A stretch of 64,000 nt of DNA, taken from NCBI RefSeq assembly GCF_027019125.1, contig NZ_JALUXE010000024.1:98590-162589 (forward strand), given 5' to 3'. The translations under genes were made by a program, and so were the position numbers. A model generated the notes under the pieces. That model did not search any database. It was not told the DNA's origin and saw nothing but the letters and a program-made list of their open reading frames with translations. Of this stretch, positions 1 through 9,912 are shown piece after piece. Source of the stretch: Roseovarius sp. (GTDB lineage Bacteria > Pseudomonadota > Alphaproteobacteria > Rhodobacterales > Rhodobacteraceae). Numbering within the stretch: position 1 is the stretch's first letter; each line of letters opens with the position of its first letter.

Positions 1-3
1 TCC

Positions 4-2649
4 GTGCTGACACCCCCACCCACAGGCTATGGCCCAGACAAGGTCTTTAACACGACCAAGCGTCTTTCGGCGCAAATACTGCTGGGCCTAATGCTTGTGG
101 CAAGCATCGCGCTGCTCGTCAGCGCGATGGCCTTTCAGCAGCGGCTTGAACACGTCCGCTCGGCCAACACCGACAATGGCGGCTGGGTCGTGGCACAGCT
201 CGAGGTGGACCATCTCGGGTTGATGCAGAAACTTGACGCGGCGGTTCTCACGACACGGCCCGAAGTCACGGCACCGCTCACGGCTGAGACGCTGACCATG
301 GTCAAGCGTGAGTTTGATATATTTTACAGCCGTGTGGACATCTTCAGCTCGACCCTGCAGCGCATGGATGTATCCGATGACCTGCTGGACCGGGTCGAGC
401 GGCTCAAGGTCGTGCGCGAACGTCTCGCCGACAGGATCGATGCGATCGAAGGAGATGATCCAGCGGCACTCGAGGCGTTCCGCACTGCCGTAGATAGCAC
501 CTACCCGATGGTTCGCGACATCACGGTGGCCGGGCTTCAAGAGATCACCGTCGAAACCTCACGCGCCCGCGAAGAGGAGCAGCGCCTCTTTGTGCGCTTT
601 TTCATGCAATCTCTGCTGCTTTTCTGCCTGATGACCATCGGAGCGTTTCTGGCGGTGCGCATCTGGCGCGAGCTGGAACGCCGCACCGCCGAGACAGGGC
701 GCATCGCGGCCATGCTCTCGACTGCTTTCAATTCGACGATGAACGCTGTCATCGTGACCGATCCGAAATCGCGCATCCTCTATAGCAACGACCGCGCACG
801 ACGCCTCTTGGGCTATACTGCCGAAGACCTGCAGACCATGTACGCCGAGGATATCCTGATCTTCGACCCCTCCGTGCCGCGCGACACGGTCGAGGGGCTG
901 ACGCCCCGGAACAAGGCCTCTTTTGTCGCGGCCTGCAGAAGCGCGGTGGGCCGCGAGATTCCGGTGGATTTCTCGATGGTCGAGGATCACGACATTTCAG
1001 GCAATCCCATCGTCATTCTCTTCATCCGGGACATTTCAGCCCAGGTCGAGGCCGAAACCAATCTGCGTGAAGCCCTGGTTCAGGCCAAACAGGCCGCCCG
1101 CGCCAAGAGCATGTTCCTCGCGACCATGAGCCACGAGATGCGCACGCCACTGCATGGGCTGATGGCCTCGCTTTCGTTGATGAACGAAACCGATATGTAT
1201 CCCGAAAACCGCGCTTTGCTGAAAACCGCCCGCGATTGTAGTGCACGGGCGCTCATTCAGATCGACGACGTGCTGGAACTGACCCGCTTGGGTGAGAGCA
1301 CGGAAACGCCCACGTCCTTTAGCCCCGCACGCATCGCCGCCGACATCGTGGACGAGCTGCAACCCCTTGCCAAGAAGTCGAATAACCGGATCGAGCTGAT
1401 CACCCAGGGCGATTTTGATCTGCATCGCCTGGAAGGCTTGCCCAATGCGTTTTCCCGCACGCTCTATAACCTTGCCGGCAATGCCGCGAAATTCACCAAG
1501 AATGGCACCATCACCATCCGGCTTAGCCTGGGTGGTCACGCGCCGGACAACCTCGACCTTACGGTCGAGGTCGAGGATACCGGCATCGGTATCGCACCAG
1601 AAGATCAGAAGCGCATTTTCGAGAGTTTCGAAACTGTCGGCCGCAGCGAGGTGAATTCCGCCATGGGCACGGGCCTCGGCCTGCCGATCGCCAAGCTTGC
1701 GATCGAACGGCAGGGCGGCGTTCTGGGGCTTCACAGCACACCGGGCGTCGGCAGTTGCTTTTTCTTCACCATACCGCTGCGCCTGTCACAAGCGCCGCAA
1801 GAGGACCTAGTTGCTACATCCAATGCGGCCGAAAGCGGCGTTGCGGACACGCCTCGGCGTATCCTCGTCGTCGATGACAATGACATCAACCTGACACTGA
1901 TGACCGAAATGGTCCGACGCATGGGCCATAGCCCAGACGTCGCCATGAACGGTCAAGAAGCGTTGGACAAGGCCACAGCCGAGGCCTTTGACGTGATCCT
2001 GATGGATTTCTCGATGCCGGTGATGGATGGGCCGACATCGGCAAGACTGATCCGCAGCTCCGGCGGACCCTCCGCGCAGTCGGCAATCATCGGGGTGACT
2101 GCCCTTATCGGCGCGCATAGCGGCGACGAACGTGCGGCAGCAATGGACAATATCCTGACCAAGCCCGTAAGCCAGGAGAATCTCGCCCGTGCGATCCGTG
2201 ACACGCGACACCATGAGCGCGCCGCCGTCGAAGCCGCAGAGGACAACACGGACGAGGATGGGGACGAGGAGCTTTTGACCGAGAGCCGCGACGCCGCGAC
2301 CATGCTGCACGATCTGGGCGAGATGGTGGGCCACGACACTGCGTTGCGGCTGGTGCGGACCACGCTAAGCGATGCCGAGGCCGCCTTTGCGGCCATGACC
2401 GATCCAGCGCTCTCGCTCGACGAAAAGGTGTTTATCATCCACAAGGCGGCGGGATCGACCGGGTTTATCGGGCTGGAGGAGCTCACGGAGACCCTGTCGG
2501 AGGCGGAAACCCTCGCACGGGCTGGCACGGATCCCGGCACAAGCGAGCTTGTCCCCGCCGCACGGGCACTGTTGCGAGAGGCCTGTAACGATTTTGCGCC
2601 GCTTCTGCCTGCGCAAGACGGTGCCGATTTGCCGTCAGAGGCAGTCTGA
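4..2649 (+). CDS. Membrane hybrid histidine kinase (PAS-HisKA-HATPase-REC-HPt)
   Basis: An 881-residue phosphorelay sensor. A first membrane helix near residues 24-45, a periplasmic part of about 150 residues and a second helix near 199-220 are followed by a PAS domain (about 235-345). The HisKA box SHEMRTPLHG places the phospho-His at residue 377. The HATPase G-boxes (DTGIGI, GTGLGLPIAK), a receiver (Asp 668 in LMDFSMPVMDG) and a C-terminal HPt (His 813 in HKAAGSTGF) complete an ArcB/BarA-like His-Asp-His chain. The protein begins with GTG at base 4; with three bases upstream the true start may lie outside the window. Its tail overlaps that of convergent fleQ by 15 bases. The signal and the final response regulator are unknown; a flagellar role is only suggested by position. 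Confidence 0.85.
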   Translation: MLTPPPTGYGPDKVFNTTKRLSAQILLGLMLVASIALLVSAMAFQQRLEHVRSANTDNGGWVVAQLEVDHLGLMQKLDAAVLTTRPEVTAPLTAETLTMVKREFDIFYSRVDIFSSTLQRMDVSDDLLDRVERLKVVRERLADRIDAIEGDDPAALEAFRTAVDSTYPMVRDITVAGLQEITVETSRAREEEQRLFVRFFMQSLLLFCLMTIGAFLAVRIWRELERRTAETGRIAAMLSTAFNSTMNAVIVTDPKSRILYSNDRARRLLGYTAEDLQTMYAEDILIFDPSVPRDTVEGLTPRNKASFVAACRSAVGREIPVDFSMVEDHDISGNPIVILFIRDISAQVEAETNLREALVQAKQAARAKSMFLATMSHEMRTPLHGLMASLSLMNETDMYPENRALLKTARDCSARALIQIDDVLELTRLGESTETPTSFSPARIAADIVDELQPLAKKSNNRIELITQGDFDLHRLEGLPNAFSRTLYNLAGNAAKFTKNGTITIRLSLGGHAPDNLDLTVEVEDTGIGIAPEDQKRIFESFETVGRSEVNSAMGTGLGLPIAKLAIERQGGVLGLHSTPGVGSCFFFTIPLRLSQAPQEDLVATSNAAESGVADTPRRILVVDDNDINLTLMTEMVRRMGHSPDVAMNGQEALDKATAEAFDVILMDFSMPVMDGPTSARLIRSSGGPSAQSAIIGVTALIGAHSGDERAAAMDNILTKPVSQENLARAIRDTRHHERAAVEAAEDNTDEDGDEELLTESRDAATMLHDLGEMVGHDTALRLVRTTLSDAEAAFAAMTDPALSLDEKVFIIHKAAGSTGFIGLEELTETLSEAETLARAGTDPGTSELVPAARALLREACNDFAPLLPAQDGADLPSEAV

Positions 2650-3705
2650 CTCGAGCCCCAGCTTCTGCATGCGGCTGATGAGGGTGGTCCGCTTGAGCCG
2701 CAGCATCTCGGCGGCACGGGTGACGCGGCCCTCGCTCAGTTCCAGCGCGGATTGGATCACCTTGACCTCGACCCGCTGCAACATGGTGCGCAGGTCGAGC
2801 GTGCCGCTTTCGGTCAGCATCCCCTTGAGGTCGGTCACGCCCTCGGGCAAGGCCCCGACATCGGGCTCGGGCGTCACGGGGGCAGCCCCGGCAAAGCTCA
2901 GGCGCGGCGCCATGGCGATACGCGCCTCGTCTTCGGTGATGGTGCGGTTGCGGAACAGGATCTGCGCCCGGTCGTGGAAATTGCGCAGTTCGCGCACGTT
3001 GCCCGGCCACTCCTGCGCCATCAGAAACGCCAGCGCACAGGGGGTCAGTTGCAATGTGCTGCCGCCCCGGCTGCCCTGCTCCATCGCCCGAAGGATCTGC
3101 GGAATATCCTCGGCATGTTCGCAAAGGGCGGGCACACAGAGGCTGAACACCTCGATCCGGAACAACAGGTCCTCGCGGAACCGCTTTTGGGCGACTTCCT
3201 GCTGCAAATCGCGATGCGTCGCGCTCAGCAGGCGGAAATTGACCGGGATCGGCGCGCCGCCCCCGACCCGTTGAATGGTCTGGGTTTCGAGCGCACGCAG
3301 CAACTTGACCTGCACATGCAATGGCGTCTCGCCAATCTCATCAAGAAAGAGCGTGCCGCCCTCGGCCTGTTCGATCAGCCCGATCCGCTGCGCCGTGGCG
3401 CCCGTGAACGATCCCTTTTCATGGCCAAAAAGCTCGGATTCCAGCAGGTCAGCGGGAATGGCCCCGCAATTGACCGGGATCATCGGCCCAGTGCGCCCCG
3501 ACATGAGGTGCATCGCATTGGCAACCACTTCCTTGCCCGCGCCGGTCGGTCCGTTGATCAGGACCGGCACATCGCTCGGCGCGATGATGCAGATCGCCTG
3601 CTTCAACCGCCGCATCACCGGCGTATCTCCGACCAGCACTGCATCCAGACGCAGGTCGATGGGAAACTGTTCGGTAATGGAAGAGGTGGGCCAATAACTG
3701 GTCAT
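2635..3705 (-). CDS. fleQ: Sigma54 enhancer-binding protein with Fis HTH, FleQ-like flagellar master activator
   Basis: An AAA+ activator of sigma54 RNA polymerase. Visible are Walker A GPTGAGKE, the sigma54-contact loop GSFTGA, Walker B GGTLFLDEIGE, the REDLLFR arginine-finger region and WPGNVRELRN. A C-terminal Fis-type helix-turn-helix follows (GRVTRAAEMLRLKRTTLISR). There is no receiver domain: the AAA+ core starts within about 30 residues. It is the DNA-binding partner of the HTH-less FleT at 26567; in R. sphaeroides FleQ turns on fleT and then works with FleT on later flagellar promoters, and I infer the same here. The track ORF runs to 3762; I prefer the ATG at 3705 (GGAT about 8 bases ahead), with moderate certainty. 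Confidence 0.88.
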   Translation of the reverse strand: MTSYWPTSSITEQFPIDLRLDAVLVGDTPVMRRLKQAICIIAPSDVPVLINGPTGAGKEVVANAMHLMSGRTGPMIPVNCGAIPADLLESELFGHEKGSFTGATAQRIGLIEQAEGGTLFLDEIGETPLHVQVKLLRALETQTIQRVGGGAPIPVNFRLLSATHRDLQQEVAQKRFREDLLFRIEVFSLCVPALCEHAEDIPQILRAMEQGSRGGSTLQLTPCALAFLMAQEWPGNVRELRNFHDRAQILFRNRTITEDEARIAMAPRLSFAGAAPVTPEPDVGALPEGVTDLKGMLTESGTLDLRTMLQRVEVKVIQSALELSEGRVTRAAEMLRLKRTTLISRMQKLGLESDCL

Positions 3706-3827
3706 GCTACGCGATCCGGTATGCTTAAGGATATACATCCTCAATAGCAGCATCCCGGACATTACCTATGCGTGCAAAAGAAGTCCGCAGATTATCTAAA
3801 GATAAGAAGCGCCCCCTTGGCCACCAC

Positions 3828-4604
3828 TCAACGGCGTGTCTTGTCGGGGGTCTTGCGTGCGGGCATGCGCGGAACGGTGCCCTCTGGCAGGGCTGCGGTT
3901 TCCCAATAGCGGACCTGCTGCACATGGCTTATGAGCGGTTCCGATCCGGCAAAGCGCCGATCTGCGCGCGGTGCGGGCTCGGCAAGACGCGGGGCCTCGC
4001 GCGGCGGGATCATCGGCCCCGCCATTCCCATCGCGGCCCGTGCAATCTCGGTCTCCGGCACCATCTCGGGGGAGGTTTCGACCGGCCCCAACCGCGCCAT
4101 GGCCTGACGCACCCGGCCCAGATAGGCCGCACCGCGCCGCGGATCACGGGAATGGTAATAGCGGGTTGCCGCCTCCCAGCTTCCGGTTTCCGCGCGCAAC
4201 TCGCTCAGGTAACGGGCGGCATAATCGGTATTGCGGGCCGGGTCGATCATCTCGTCCAGATTGGCGAAATTATCGCCATGCCACCGATAATTGAGCTGCA
4301 TGCAGCCCACGTCGAAGCCGCGCACGCCGCGCGCCACCAATTGCCGCAGATGCGTCAACGCCTCGTCCTTGCTGCCAAAGTAATAGCCCTTGCCCCGCAC
4401 ATTCGAGGTCCAGGCCCAGGCCTGTGTGCCCGCCTTGCCCTGCGCGCGCCCTGACTCTGTGCGTGCAATCGCCCGCAAAAGCCCCTTGGGCAGGCCATAG
4501 CGCTCGGCTGCTTGTGCTGCCAATGCCTCACAGTTCGCGGGGCTGGCAAAAGAGAGGGACGGCACCCAGAATAGGGCCACACAAAAAAGGATAACATGTC
4601 TCAT
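3828..4604 (-). CDS. sltF: Sec-exported flagellar lytic transglycosylase, SltF-like
   Basis: A 258-residue SLT-domain transglycosylase. A signal peptide (MRHVILFCVALFWVPSLSFA) is followed by the SLT core: catalytic Glu in ARTESG, GCMQLNYRWHG, AARYL and the YYHS element. The C-terminal 80 residues are Pro/Arg-rich and carry no recognised domain. Next to flgL-flgG, and with an FlgJ (9913) that has no muramidase domain, this fits SltF, the periplasmic enzyme that opens peptidoglycan for the rod in R. sphaeroides. The start at 4604 is chosen for the strong AGAGGGGG ribosome site; the track ORF adds nine upstream residues without support. Confidence 0.82.
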   Translation of the reverse strand: MRHVILFCVALFWVPSLSFASPANCEALAAQAAERYGLPKGLLRAIARTESGRAQGKAGTQAWAWTSNVRGKGYYFGSKDEALTHLRQLVARGVRGFDVGCMQLNYRWHGDNFANLDEMIDPARNTDYAARYLSELRAETGSWEAATRYYHSRDPRRGAAYLGRVRQAMARLGPVETSPEMVPETEIARAAMGMAGPMIPPREAPRLAEPAPRADRRFAGSEPLISHVQQVRYWETAALPEGTVPRMPARKTPDKTRR

Positions 4605-4615
4605 GCCCCCTCTTT

Positions 4616-4630
4616 GCAAGCCTCGGGCCA
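4616..4630 (-). promoter_or_regulatory. Sigma54-like site ahead of sltF (weak)
   Basis: Read on the minus strand this is TGGCCC-N5-TTGC, one mismatch from the -24/-12 consensus with correct spacing. Transcription would begin at about base 4604, exactly on the sltF ATG, so it would give a leaderless message although a good ribosome site is present. It may be a chance match. Confidence 0.3.
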
Positions 4631-4654
4631 AGTGGGGCCAGACCTTCGGAATCC

Positions 4655-5893
4655 TCAGCGCAGGAAATCAAAGAGGCTCTGCTGCGTGATCCGCACATAG
4701 GCCTGTTGGGTGGCATCCCGCGTCAGCATGGATTGCTGGAGCTTGGTCAAGGCATTGGCAAGATCCAGATCCTCCAATCCCGACACCGCCTTGCTCATCG
4801 CGAGCTTGCGGTTGTCGATCAAGTCCGAATGCCGCGCGGCATCGGCCGACAAGGCCCCCAGCTGTGTGCGTTGGTCGATCAAATGCTCGGACGCCCCGCG
4901 CAGCCGGTCGATCACCGCATCTCGCGTGCGGCCTTGTGGCACCAGCGCCTGTGTGCCCCCTTCGGCATCGCGCGCGACCATCAACACCCCGCCCGCGTCG
5001 GGCTGACGAGAGACATTCGACACCGTGACAGGACCCTGAGCCGTCAGGATCAGCCCGCCAGTTTCGGGATCGAGAGCTGCGCTAATGCCAGTGGCCGTGG
5101 TCTGGGCGTTGATCGCCTCGACCGCGCCCGTCATGGCCCCTTCGGCGGCAACAAAGGGCACTATCGCCGTGCCCAATGGTCCGTCAAGCGTCATCGCCCA
5201 CTCTGCGGGTGCGCGGGTCAACGCGGGATCAAGGCTCAGTTGCCCAGCCCCTGTTGCGCTGGCGCGCGGCGCGCTGCTCGCCGTGGACAGGCTGCCCAGA
5301 AAATCGTCGATCACGGCAAAGACATCGCCGCCCTCTGCCCCCATGCGAAACACCGTATTCCCGCTCAGCCCCGTGGGCAGGCTGAGGGTCTCCGACACTT
5401 GCAACCGCGATTGCCCGCCGTCGCCCAGGTAAACCACGCCCTCCGGCCCGTCACGAAACGGATCGGATTGCGTGTTGTAGCCACCAAAGAGCGTGCGACC
5501 GCTCTCGTCGCGGACATTGGCCAGCCCCACAAGACTGTCGCGCAGCGCCCGCACCTCGGTGCCGATACTGTCGCGCTCTGTCGCCGTCGCCGTGTCCGAG
5601 GCCGCGCGCAGGGCCAATTCGCCAATCCGGCGCATGACATTGCCCGCCTCAGACAGCACCGTATCGGCCTGATCCAGCCGCGCGCCCGCCCGTTCGAGAT
5701 TGCTCGAATAGCGATCCAGCGCCTCTTGCTGCTCTTTTGCCGCCGACAGGCGCAGCGCACGCACCGGATCGGCCGAGGGACGCGGATCGTTCACGCCAGA
5801 GGAAATCTCCCCCTGCAAATCGGAAATCCGCTCATTCACCTGCGACAGGTTGCGGGTGGTGACGTTGTGAAAAAAACTGGTGCCGATACTCAT
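4655..5893 (-). CDS. flgL: Flagellar hook-filament junction protein FlgL (HAP3)
   Basis: A 412-residue flagellin-like protein. The N-terminal helix begins MSIGTSFFHNVTTRNLSQVNERISDLQGEI in HAP3 style, RTLFGGYNTQSDPF marks the end of the first conserved block, and the C-terminus returns to flagellin-type heptads (ALTKLQQSMLTRDATQQAYVR). It forms the last junction ring between hook and filament and is exported by the flagellar type III system, so no signal peptide is present. The ATG at 5893 has GAGG about 7 bases upstream. It is the distal end of the flgG-H-I-J-K-L transcript, eight bases after flgK. Confidence 0.93.
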   Translation of the reverse strand: MSIGTSFFHNVTTRNLSQVNERISDLQGEISSGVNDPRPSADPVRALRLSAAKEQQEALDRYSSNLERAGARLDQADTVLSEAGNVMRRIGELALRAASDTATATERDSIGTEVRALRDSLVGLANVRDESGRTLFGGYNTQSDPFRDGPEGVVYLGDGGQSRLQVSETLSLPTGLSGNTVFRMGAEGGDVFAVIDDFLGSLSTASSAPRASATGAGQLSLDPALTRAPAEWAMTLDGPLGTAIVPFVAAEGAMTGAVEAINAQTTATGISAALDPETGGLILTAQGPVTVSNVSRQPDAGGVLMVARDAEGGTQALVPQGRTRDAVIDRLRGASEHLIDQRTQLGALSADAARHSDLIDNRKLAMSKAVSGLEDLDLANALTKLQQSMLTRDATQQAYVRITQQSLFDFLR

Positions 5894-5901
5894 TCAGAGC
5901 C

Positions 5902-8900
5902 TCATATCGCTTGCAGCAGGGTGTCGAAGATGGACCGCGCCACGGAAAGAACCTGCGCATTGGCCTGATAAGCCTGTTGCTGTTGCATCAATTGCGCCGC
6001 CTCGGCATCGAGATCGACCCCGCCAAGTTCGGATTCGGCGCGTGCCGCACTCTCGGCCTCGGCCTCGGCGGTAGCGACCCGGTTCTCGCTCGCCGTGACC
6101 TGCGCGCCTGCCCGCTGTTGCAGACTGGCAAAGCCGGTGGCATAGCCGCCCCGCCCGGTCAGCCCATCGCGTTGCCGCAGATTGGCCAGCGATTCGATGC
6201 TGCGCCCGTCCCCGGCCCCGCCGCTGCTGGGCGACAAGAGGTACCGGTCGCCTGTCACGCGCCCGCCCCCCAATGTCACCTCGAGATCGCCAAAACGCGT
6301 GGTGCCTGCGGCATCCAGCGTGCGCGACGCCAGATGTGCGCCGCTCTCGCTGTCAAAGAGGCCCACAAGGCCGGTGGTGGCATCCAGCACCCGCAACTCG
6401 CGCGCGCGCTCGGTGGCGGGGGTGTCGCTGATCTGACCGGCAAGCCGCAAGGCCCCTGTGCCGCCCATGACCACAATCAGATCCTCGTCGGGAATGTTGT
6501 CGAGGCGCAGGACGGAACCACCGCCGCTTGGGATGCTGTCAACCGCCAATACCCGGTCATCCGTGGCCGTCAGACGCAGCGCGCCGCCCTCTGTCACCTC
6601 GGCGCGCAGGCCCAGGGTCTCGAACCCCGCCGCCGCAGCCCCCGGCTGTGCGTCAATCAGCATCTCGCCATCCAGGGCGCTGAACTGGATTTCAACCCGG
6701 CCAAAGGCGGTGTTGATATGGCCCGTGCCGGGGAAGGTTGCGGGCAGCACGACCGCCCCTGCTGATACGCTGACAAAATGCTCCTGCCCGTTCAGCTTGA
6801 TTGTGAAACTTGCGGGCAGGCTGCCCGCGTCGAAGGGCTGACCGATGATGGTCGTCACCGGCGCATTGCCCTGCCCCATGCCAAAGCGCGCCGCCTCGCC
6901 CGCATCGCCCGGCAAACGCAGCGCCGAACCATCGAGCGTGCCGCCTTCGGTTTCGAGGATGAGGCGGTTGTTTTCGTCAAAATGCGCGGTGACGCGGCCC
7001 TCTTCAGGGCCGCTTACCACCGGCACGCCGCCGCTCATGCGGATGGCATAATCCTGCGTCCCAAGGCTCACGCGCATCTGCGCGCCCTCGGGCGGCAACG
7101 CGGTCAGCGCCGCGCCGGTGATCCGGCTGGCCGGGGCCGTTGCGCGCAGGTCCGCGGCCAGCGCCCGCGCCATGGCCGCCCCGGTGCCAAGCGCCGGATC
7201 GGCCTCGGCTGTCACCACGCGGCCATCGGCCCCGGTCACGCTGATCCGCCGCAGGCTCTGATCCCCTGGCCCCGGCTCGGCCGGGGTCAGGGTCACTTGC
7301 GCCCCCGCCGCGCTGGTCTGTCTGGTGATGAGGCCGCTCTCGAACCCATCCGGTGCCGCCACTTGCAAGACACCGTTCTCGGTCACGCCAAAGCCGGCGC
7401 TGCCGCTCAGGCGCACCGTGCCGGAAATCCGCGCCGCATCCGGACCGCCGGCCCCAAGGGTGACCGAGCCCAACGCCGCGCCATCCGGTGCCAGCCGTGT
7501 GAGCGTCACGGGCTCGGACCCGGAATGGGCCACGCGGCTCAGTGAAATATCCGCACCGCTCGCCTCGACCAGCACAAGCCGCCCGCCGTTGGGGGCAAGC
7601 TCGGCGCGGATGCCCGTCGCCCCCGATTGCGCGTTGATCGCCGCTTGCAGCCCCGCCGCACCGACCGCGCCCAGGTCGGCCTCGATCGCCAGGGGTGTCA
7701 GATTCTGCCCCGACAGCCGCAGCGACAGCACGCCACTTGCAGGCACGTCGAGCTCCAGACGGGTTTCCGCCTCGGCGCGCACGGGCAAGGCGGTCGTCAA
7801 TTCCTGCGCGACCCAAGCGGCGTTGGCACCGCCGGGCAGGCGCAGCGTGCTGGATTGCGTGGCCCCCTCGTAACCGATTTCAACGCCTGGGTTGGCCGGG
7901 GCTGGTGTGGTGCCGGTCCAGGTGGCGATCCCGCCCGCCTGCCCCAAGAGCGCCACGTAATCGCCGGTCACGGATTGCCGCGACAGTGTCAGGCCGCCAT
8001 AAGGTGCCGCCCCGTCGAGGTAATCGGCAACATAGGCGGCATCCGTGTAAAACCCGTTCTCAGGCGTCAGCAGTGCTGCGGCCGCGCTCGTCCCCAGAGG
8101 TGGGCCGGAGAGCTGCCGCCCGTCGCGGGTAAAGACGGACAGCACCGCCGCCGGGGCCGCATCCGCGACGACGACACCGGACAGATTGCCCTGATCGGTC
8201 GCGAGGTTGGTCGACAACGGCAAAGACCCGTCGCGCGCCAAGAGCGTCAGCGTATCGCCCACCGCTTCGGCCATAAGGCCAAAGGCGCTCAGGCTCTCGC
8301 CTGCGTCCGTCTGCACAGCGCCGCTGTTGAGCGCCGCTGCCAGGGTCTCGCTCGTCAGGCCTGCGGGCAGCGCGAATTGCGCCACGCCGTCAGGCGCGGT
8401 CAGGCTCAGCGTTTGCGGTACAGCCCCCCCAAGCGGCCCCAGATCCATCGCCGCGTAGCGCGGTTGCACCGACAGCGCCGCCCCGGCATGGCCCGCCGGG
8501 ATCACCCCGACAACGCCCGCGCTCAGAAACTCGACCGGTTCCGCGGTCAAAACCCCGGAAAGGTCCCGCGGGCCGGTCGCCTCGGAGAGAAGCGCGGTCG
8601 CATCCAGCGTGGCGGTGCCACGATTGCCCGGCACGGCGCTCACCGTCAGCGTGCCTGCGGCGGCAATACCTTGCGGATCATTCAGCACCAGCGTCATATG
8701 CCGCGCCGACGCATCCTGCCGCGTCAGGGTGATCCGGTCGCCATCCTGCGGCACGCCGCTCATGTCGATCCGCAATCCCGGCAGGCTCAGGGTCTGTTCA
8801 CCTGTCGCCAGAATCTGCCCCGCCGCATCCCGCGCCTGCCACAGGCCCGTGGGCGCATCCTGCACCAGCGTGAGCGGCCCTTTGGGCATGATACGGGCAT

Positions 8901-9909
8901 CCGTTATGGTGACACTGGCCGCCCCGGTGCCACGCATCAACGCACCCGGCGCCGCCTCCCATCCAGACACGGAAAAGAGTGCCCCGCCGCGCTCGCCCGA
9001 AGGCGTCAGGCCTTGGGAATGCACCGCGTTGATTTCCTCGGCCATCCGGCTGGCCCAGCGGTCAAGATCGGAGGCCGCCTGCGCCATCACGCCAGCCGCA
9101 TCCGCCAGCCCGCCCAGCATTCCGCCACGCAGGCTGGTCTGCACTTCGACCGCCTTGGTATCGGCAGAGGTGACGATATAGCGCCCCGCCGTGCCCTGCT
9201 CTATCCGCCCGGCGCGGCCCCGCTCGAGAACCATCGGCCCGCTGCCATCGGCCCCAAGCCGCACCGTCGCGCGCCCTGCGTCATCCAGCTCGACATCTAT
9301 CGATACAAGTTCCGCCAGATTGACCAAGAGCCGGTCGCGCTGATCCAGCAGGGGATTACGCGCGCGCTCATCGTTCACTTGCGCCAATTGTTCCTGAACA
9401 TCTGCCAGACCGCTCAGAACGGTGTTGACCCGTTCCACGGTTTGCGCGGTCTCGTCCCGCACATTACGCGCGAGAACGTCGATCCCTTCGGCCAGGTCGG
9501 CCACGCCGCTTGCCAGCGCCTCACCCGCACTCAGAACCGCCTGCCGCAACCCCTGGTCCTCGGGCACCTGCGACAGCCCGTCCAGCGCATCGAAAAACCC
9601 ATCCAGCAGATCGGGCAACCGGCCCTCTCCGGGCAAGAGCCGATCCTCCAGTGCCTGCACATGGCTCAGATGGGTCTCTGCCGCCCCCAGCGTGCTCTGG
9701 GCATCGCGGCTGCGCGCGGCCAGCAAACCGTCAAAGGCGCGGCGGATGTCCACCACGTCCACGCCGCCGCCTACGCCCACCTCTTGCATCACCGCATCGC
9801 GGCGACGATAGCCATCGGTGTCGACATTGGCGATATTCTCGCCAGTCACACCAAGGGCTGTGCGATAGGCCAGAACCCCCCCGCGCCCGATGTCCATGAT
9901 GTCGACCAT
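5902..9909 (-). CDS. flgK: Flagellar hook-associated protein FlgK (HAP1), giant form
   Basis: The N-terminus has the axial-protein signature (GVTGENIANVDTDGYRRRD) and the C-terminus ends in the matching helix (QLMQQQQAYQANAQVLSVAR). Between them lies an insert that brings the protein to 1335 residues, against roughly 550 in enteric bacteria. The insert is Gly/Ala/Thr/Leu-rich and beta-strand-like with repeated phrases such as TLTRL and GATGIRAEL, which suggests surface-exposed beta domains on the junction ring. The start at 9909 has AGGAG five bases ahead. flgJ ends three bases before it, so the two are transcribed together. High third-position GC across the whole length argues that the insert is genuine coding sequence. 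Confidence 0.93.
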   Translation of the reverse strand: MVDIMDIGRGGVLAYRTALGVTGENIANVDTDGYRRRDAVMQEVGVGGGVDVVDIRRAFDGLLAARSRDAQSTLGAAETHLSHVQALEDRLLPGEGRLPDLLDGFFDALDGLSQVPEDQGLRQAVLSAGEALASGVADLAEGIDVLARNVRDETAQTVERVNTVLSGLADVQEQLAQVNDERARNPLLDQRDRLLVNLAELVSIDVELDDAGRATVRLGADGSGPMVLERGRAGRIEQGTAGRYIVTSADTKAVEVQTSLRGGMLGGLADAAGVMAQAASDLDRWASRMAEEINAVHSQGLTPSGERGGALFSVSGWEAAPGALMRGTGAASVTITDARIMPKGPLTLVQDAPTGLWQARDAAGQILATGEQTLSLPGLRIDMSGVPQDGDRITLTRQDASARHMTLVLNDPQGIAAAGTLTVSAVPGNRGTATLDATALLSEATGPRDLSGVLTAEPVEFLSAGVVGVIPAGHAGAALSVQPRYAAMDLGPLGGAVPQTLSLTAPDGVAQFALPAGLTSETLAAALNSGAVQTDAGESLSAFGLMAEAVGDTLTLLARDGSLPLSTNLATDQGNLSGVVVADAAPAAVLSVFTRDGRQLSGPPLGTSAAAALLTPENGFYTDAAYVADYLDGAAPYGGLTLSRQSVTGDYVALLGQAGGIATWTGTTPAPANPGVEIGYEGATQSSTLRLPGGANAAWVAQELTTALPVRAEAETRLELDVPASGVLSLRLSGQNLTPLAIEADLGAVGAAGLQAAINAQSGATGIRAELAPNGGRLVLVEASGADISLSRVAHSGSEPVTLTRLAPDGAALGSVTLGAGGPDAARISGTVRLSGSAGFGVTENGVLQVAAPDGFESGLITRQTSAAGAQVTLTPAEPGPGDQSLRRISVTGADGRVVTAEADPALGTGAAMARALAADLRATAPASRITGAALTALPPEGAQMRVSLGTQDYAIRMSGGVPVVSGPEEGRVTAHFDENNRLILETEGGTLDGSALRLPGDAGEAARFGMGQGNAPVTTIIGQPFDAGSLPASFTIKLNGQEHFVSVSAGAVVLPATFPGTGHINTAFGRVEIQFSALDGEMLIDAQPGAAAAGFETLGLRAEVTEGGALRLTATDDRVLAVDSIPSGGGSVLRLDNIPDEDLIVVMGGTGALRLAGQISDTPATERARELRVLDATTGLVGLFDSESGAHLASRTLDAAGTTRFGDLEVTLGGGRVTGDRYLLSPSSGGAGDGRSIESLANLRQRDGLTGRGGYATGFASLQQRAGAQVTASENRVATAEAEAESAARAESELGGVDLDAEAAQLMQQQQAYQANAQVLSVARSIFDTLLQAI

Positions 9910-9912
9910 GGT

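Noticed and set aside
3763-3827. Sigma54 promoter for fleQ
   Set aside because: No TGG...GC pair at the right spacing; fleQ is probably transcribed by a housekeeping sigma.
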